This document shows, piece by piece, positions 61,851-64,000 of a DNA stretch of 64,000 nucleotides. The DNA comes from a bacterium (GTDB lineage Bacteria; Krumholzibacteriota; Krumholzibacteriia; JACNKJ01). A program made the translations under genes and the position numbers. Below the pieces are notes generated by a model. That model made no database searches. It was not told the origin of the DNA and worked only from the letters and a program-made list of their open reading frames with translations. Position 1 is the first letter of the stretch, and each line of letters opens with the position of its first letter. Location: positions 1 through 64,000 of the forward strand of contig JAAEPZ010000247.1 of assembly GCA_024231955.1 (NCBI GenBank), given 5' to 3'.

Positions 61851-61996
61851 CCTTATCCCTTAAGGCTAAATGGATATTTGTGATTCCCTTTTCGAGTGCA
61901 TGCCATGGTCGGTTGGCGAGTAGTATAGCAAGAATGAGAAACTGGAAGTCAAATGAAAATATACACTGGAGGGGGAGTGGGAGTGAGTAAAAACTG

Positions 61997-62014
61997 ACAT
62001 TAATGCATTAGTGT
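61997..62014. promoter_or_regulatory. Imperfect 18-base palindrome in the divergent intergenic region
   Basis: ACATTAATG / CATTAGTGT (61997-62014), 8 of 9 positions symmetrical, between the divergent genes at 61269-61850 (minus) and 62111 (plus). It is a candidate operator for one or both. Confidence 0.35.
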
Positions 62015-62110
62015 AACTCGGCTTAGGCCTTCATTTACTGGGAGAATGGGACGGTACACGAATTGCCCATACATGTGGGTATTCCATTTCCCTAAATTTG
62101 GAGGAAGCAC

Positions 62111-62332
62111 TTGAAACAATTTTCTGTTCTTCTTGCACTAATTTTGCTAATTTCAGTAGCGTTCTGCGTCTCTCCCGTCACAGCATTAGCTGATGGTGAT
62201 CCGTCGCCGCCACCTACGCCGGTGGACACGGGCGGAGACGACGATGACGACTACCCCCTCGGCAAGCAATCGGTGGAATCTCCGATCACGCTGATGGAAA
62301 CAGTCCTGACTCTACTTATTCTGATTATCTAG
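62111..62332 (+). CDS. Small secreted pro-peptide-like protein
   Basis: 73 residues. A clear Sec-type signal (KQFSVLLALILLISVAFCVS, then PVTALA) probably ends near residue 27. The mature part is Asp/Pro-rich (DGDPSPPPTPVDTGGDDDDD) and ends with a hydrophobic segment (ITLMETVLTLLILII) that could be a membrane anchor or hydrophobic peptide. TTG at 62111 follows GGAGGAAG, a strong ribosome binding site. It lies 8 bases before the TPR regulator gene and is almost certainly co-transcribed with it. No known family; a peptide-signal precursor is one hypothesis. Confidence 0.65.
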   Translation: MKQFSVLLALILLISVAFCVSPVTALADGDPSPPPTPVDTGGDDDDDYPLGKQSVESPITLMETVLTLLILII

Positions 62333-62340
62333 GGGATTGC

Positions 62341-63786
62341 ATGCATCGGTGGGAATATCCAACATCAGCCGATGCTGACAGACTTCTTGAAACACTGTAC
62401 CGAGGCGAGTGCGACGCACAGGAGAGCGAGTATCTCCACGTCATGCTCGCCTGGTTCTTTTTATCGAAGACTCGGTATGACTCGGCCGAGAGGCACCTTG
62501 CGGCCCTTCCGAACGATCTATCAACTACCGAGACATCCGCTGCTGCTCGCGCTGTCAGGGCTTTCCATGCGAGTCTGCATGGGAAGCTATCCGATGCCCG
62601 GGAGTTGATCGAATCAATAAGCCCTGCAGATCTCCCGGCAGGTCTTCATGCTCGGATCGAAATCGTAGTCGGGAAGATCGCCGCACAATCGAAGGGCGAT
62701 GAGCAGTCGAGGCTTCACTACGAGCGGGCGTTGAATCTCGCTGAATCACATGACCTCCCTGGAATCGCCGGTGTCGCCTGCTTCTTTCTTGGTGTTCACT
62801 GGAAAGACCAGATGGAGTACGCCCTCTCGGAGCACTTCACTCAACGTTCAATCTCCGCTTTCGAACGTGGTGGTCTCAGCGACTACGCAGAGAGGGCGCG
62901 ATATCGGCTCTTCACCCTCTACAGGCGTCGGGGTGATCTCTCACAGGCGCTTGAACAACACGAAGCGCTGGCGCCGTCCCGTCGGAATGATGTTCGATTC
63001 CTTGCTGATTCAGCCCGACTGTTTATCATGCTTCGCCAACCGGAACGAGCTGCACAAGTATTCGCGAGTATGCCGGCCGTCACCGGGCAACGGATAGAGA
63101 GTCGGGTTCAGGCGATCATCCTTGCCCTTCGGTCAGACCTCTTCGCTCAAAATGGTGATCATGAAGAAGCTCTTCGCATTGTGGAGATCGCTCTCGACCG
63201 TGCGCGCGCGATAGCGGATCCGTCTCCCCTGGTGGGGGAGATCCTTATTCGTCGAGCTTATCTGTTTCATGCTCTCGAAAGGTATGAAGATGCCGAGTTC
63301 CAAATCGAGGACGCCCACCGCGTTTGCACGGAAACGAATGAATTCTTTGGCTTTGGTTTGATTCAACGACTTCAGGGATTGCTGGCCAAACAGAAGATGA
63401 AGTATAAGCTGGCAGAGATGCTGCTCGAGCAGTCCGCGAGGTTCTTTGAGAGTCGCGGTGAATTGTTCGAATGCGCCAATTCCTATTCCACGCTGTCGGA
63501 GTTCTACAATCGCCGGCAGGAGAAGAAAGCCCTTGAGAGCGGTGTTCAGGCTTTGGCTCTCTATCTCAAAATCGGGGCGGAAGTGCAGTCGGCGGAGATG
63601 CGCGAAAAACTCCATAATATGGCCATGCTTTCGAGCCAGCCTTCGCCGTCGATCGCAAGGCTGAAAGATCATGAACGCGATCTCATCGAGAGTGTTCTTG
63701 AGGAATGCAGCGGCAATATCTCGCATGCGGCTCAAGTGCTCGGTATCAGTCGCTCGAAGATCTATCGCAGGCTGAAGAAACGGTAG
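62341..63786 (+). CDS. TPR protein with C-terminal Fis-type helix-turn-helix
   Basis: 481 residues, no signal peptide. Residues about 30-430 are TPR-type helical pairs (LHVMLAWFFLSKTRYDSAER, SRLHYERALNLAESHDLPGI, AYLFHALERYEDAEFQIEDA, KYKLAEMLLEQSARFFESRG). The last 40 residues form a Fis-type HTH: LIESVLEECSGNISHAAQVL then GISRSKIYRRLKKR. That HTH normally ends sigma54-dependent activators, but no AAA+ or receiver domain is present. It should be a DNA-binding regulator whose TPR part senses a protein or peptide. The upstream small secreted gene is a candidate source of that ligand. Confidence 0.8.
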   Translation: MHRWEYPTSADADRLLETLYRGECDAQESEYLHVMLAWFFLSKTRYDSAERHLAALPNDLSTTETSAAARAVRAFHASLHGKLSDARELIESISPADLPAGLHARIEIVVGKIAAQSKGDEQSRLHYERALNLAESHDLPGIAGVACFFLGVHWKDQMEYALSEHFTQRSISAFERGGLSDYAERARYRLFTLYRRRGDLSQALEQHEALAPSRRNDVRFLADSARLFIMLRQPERAAQVFASMPAVTGQRIESRVQAIILALRSDLFAQNGDHEEALRIVEIALDRARAIADPSPLVGEILIRRAYLFHALERYEDAEFQIEDAHRVCTETNEFFGFGLIQRLQGLLAKQKMKYKLAEMLLEQSARFFESRGELFECANSYSTLSEFYNRRQEKKALESGVQALALYLKIGAEVQSAEMREKLHNMAMLSSQPSPSIARLKDHERDLIESVLEECSGNISHAAQVLGISRSKIYRRLKKR

Positions 63787-63924
63787 TTTATCGATGGGAT
63801 GGTCAGACTGTTCTATTTTGCGACACTCAACAGGTAAAAAAAAACGATTTCGCTAAGCTGCCCTTGAATCCTTAGGGGATCTACTTCATCAATATATCAA
63901 TCATCACGAGTCTCCTCCCGAGCT

Positions 63925-63988
63925 CCTGGCGTCCTTGTATCCGCCAGGGTGATGACCTCCGAGATCTTAGGATGGGATCTCGGAGGTC
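63925..63988. repeat. Two adjacent perfect inverted repeats at the right edge
   Basis: CCTGGCG (63925-63931) / CGCCAGG (63942-63948), then GACCTCCGAGATC (63954-63966) / GATCTCGGAGGTC (63976-63988), a perfect 13-bp stem with a 9-base loop. No T-run follows within the window. They may be a terminator pair or an element-specific secondary structure. Confidence 0.6.
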
Positions 63989-64000
63989 GCAGTACACATC

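Overview
The window looks like chromosomal DNA from a moderately GC-rich, Gram-negative (diderm) bacterium, probably of the FCB/Eisenbacteria-Krumholzibacteriota-Latescibacterota kind. Grounds: two GWxTD-domain proteins, a PorV-like protein, secreted proteins with FlgD/type IX-like C-terminal modules, a carboxypeptidase-regulatory-domain TonB receptor, TonB-ExbB-ExbD, TolC, several beta-barrel proteins and lipoproteins. No marker gene fixes the phylum, so this placement is inference.

Layout. 1-0.3 kb: tail of a Lys/Ala-repeat histone-H1-like gene and its terminator. 0.4-2.9 kb: Trk/Ktr-type potassium uptake pair. 3-9.4 kb: a very long exported TPR protein and a divergent UvrA. 9.5-14.6 kb: complete glycine cleavage operon gcvT-gcvH-gcvPA-gcvPB with a LipM-like octanoyltransferase; gcvT seems to begin with ACG. 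14.6-16.5 kb: the two ATPases of a Dpp/Opp peptide ABC transporter. 16.8-36 kb: an envelope region with a TonB-dependent receptor, a large secreted FlgD/T9SS-like protein, a PorV-like protein, GWxTD protein 1, exbB-exbD-exbD-tonB, tolC, an orphan LolD/MacB-type ATPase, GWxTD lipoprotein 2, then substrate-binding lipoprotein plus two permeases of a peptide transporter and a YkfC-like NlpC/P60 endopeptidase. 36-37.1 kb: a beta-barrel protein behind a strongly structured leader. 37.2-39.4 kb: rhomboid-TPR fusion and RadC. 39.4-44.9 kb: mreBCD-mrdA-rodA cell-shape operon. 45-50.1 kb: lgt-aroE-comF, then pgk-tpiA-secG-tRNA-Leu. 50.2-59.6 kb: mixed-strand housekeeping and conserved unknown genes (phosphodiesterase, MutT, ChaN-like, two DUF507 genes in tandem, MnmA, secreted EEP-family hydrolase, zinc peptidase-like membrane protein). 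59.6-60 kb: tRNA-Ser, tRNA-Ser, tRNA-Arg. From 60 kb to the right edge: an apparent integrated element that starts with a tyrosine recombinase abutting tRNA-Arg.

How the parts connect. The peptide transporter is split into two clusters 15 kb apart; its proximity to a cytoplasmic NlpC/P60 enzyme suggests import and recycling of muropeptides. The TonB system lies between its probable receptor and a TolC/ABC/GWxTD group, which suggests one envelope transport or secretion programme.

The most unusual feature is on the element at the right end: a tiny secreted pro-peptide-like gene (62111-62332) lies 8 bases upstream of a TPR protein with a C-terminal Fis-type helix-turn-helix (62341-63786). This resembles in layout, but not in domain order, the peptide/TPR-receptor (RRNPP) signalling cassettes of Firmicutes and their phages. 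The idea is an inference from gene layout and architecture only.
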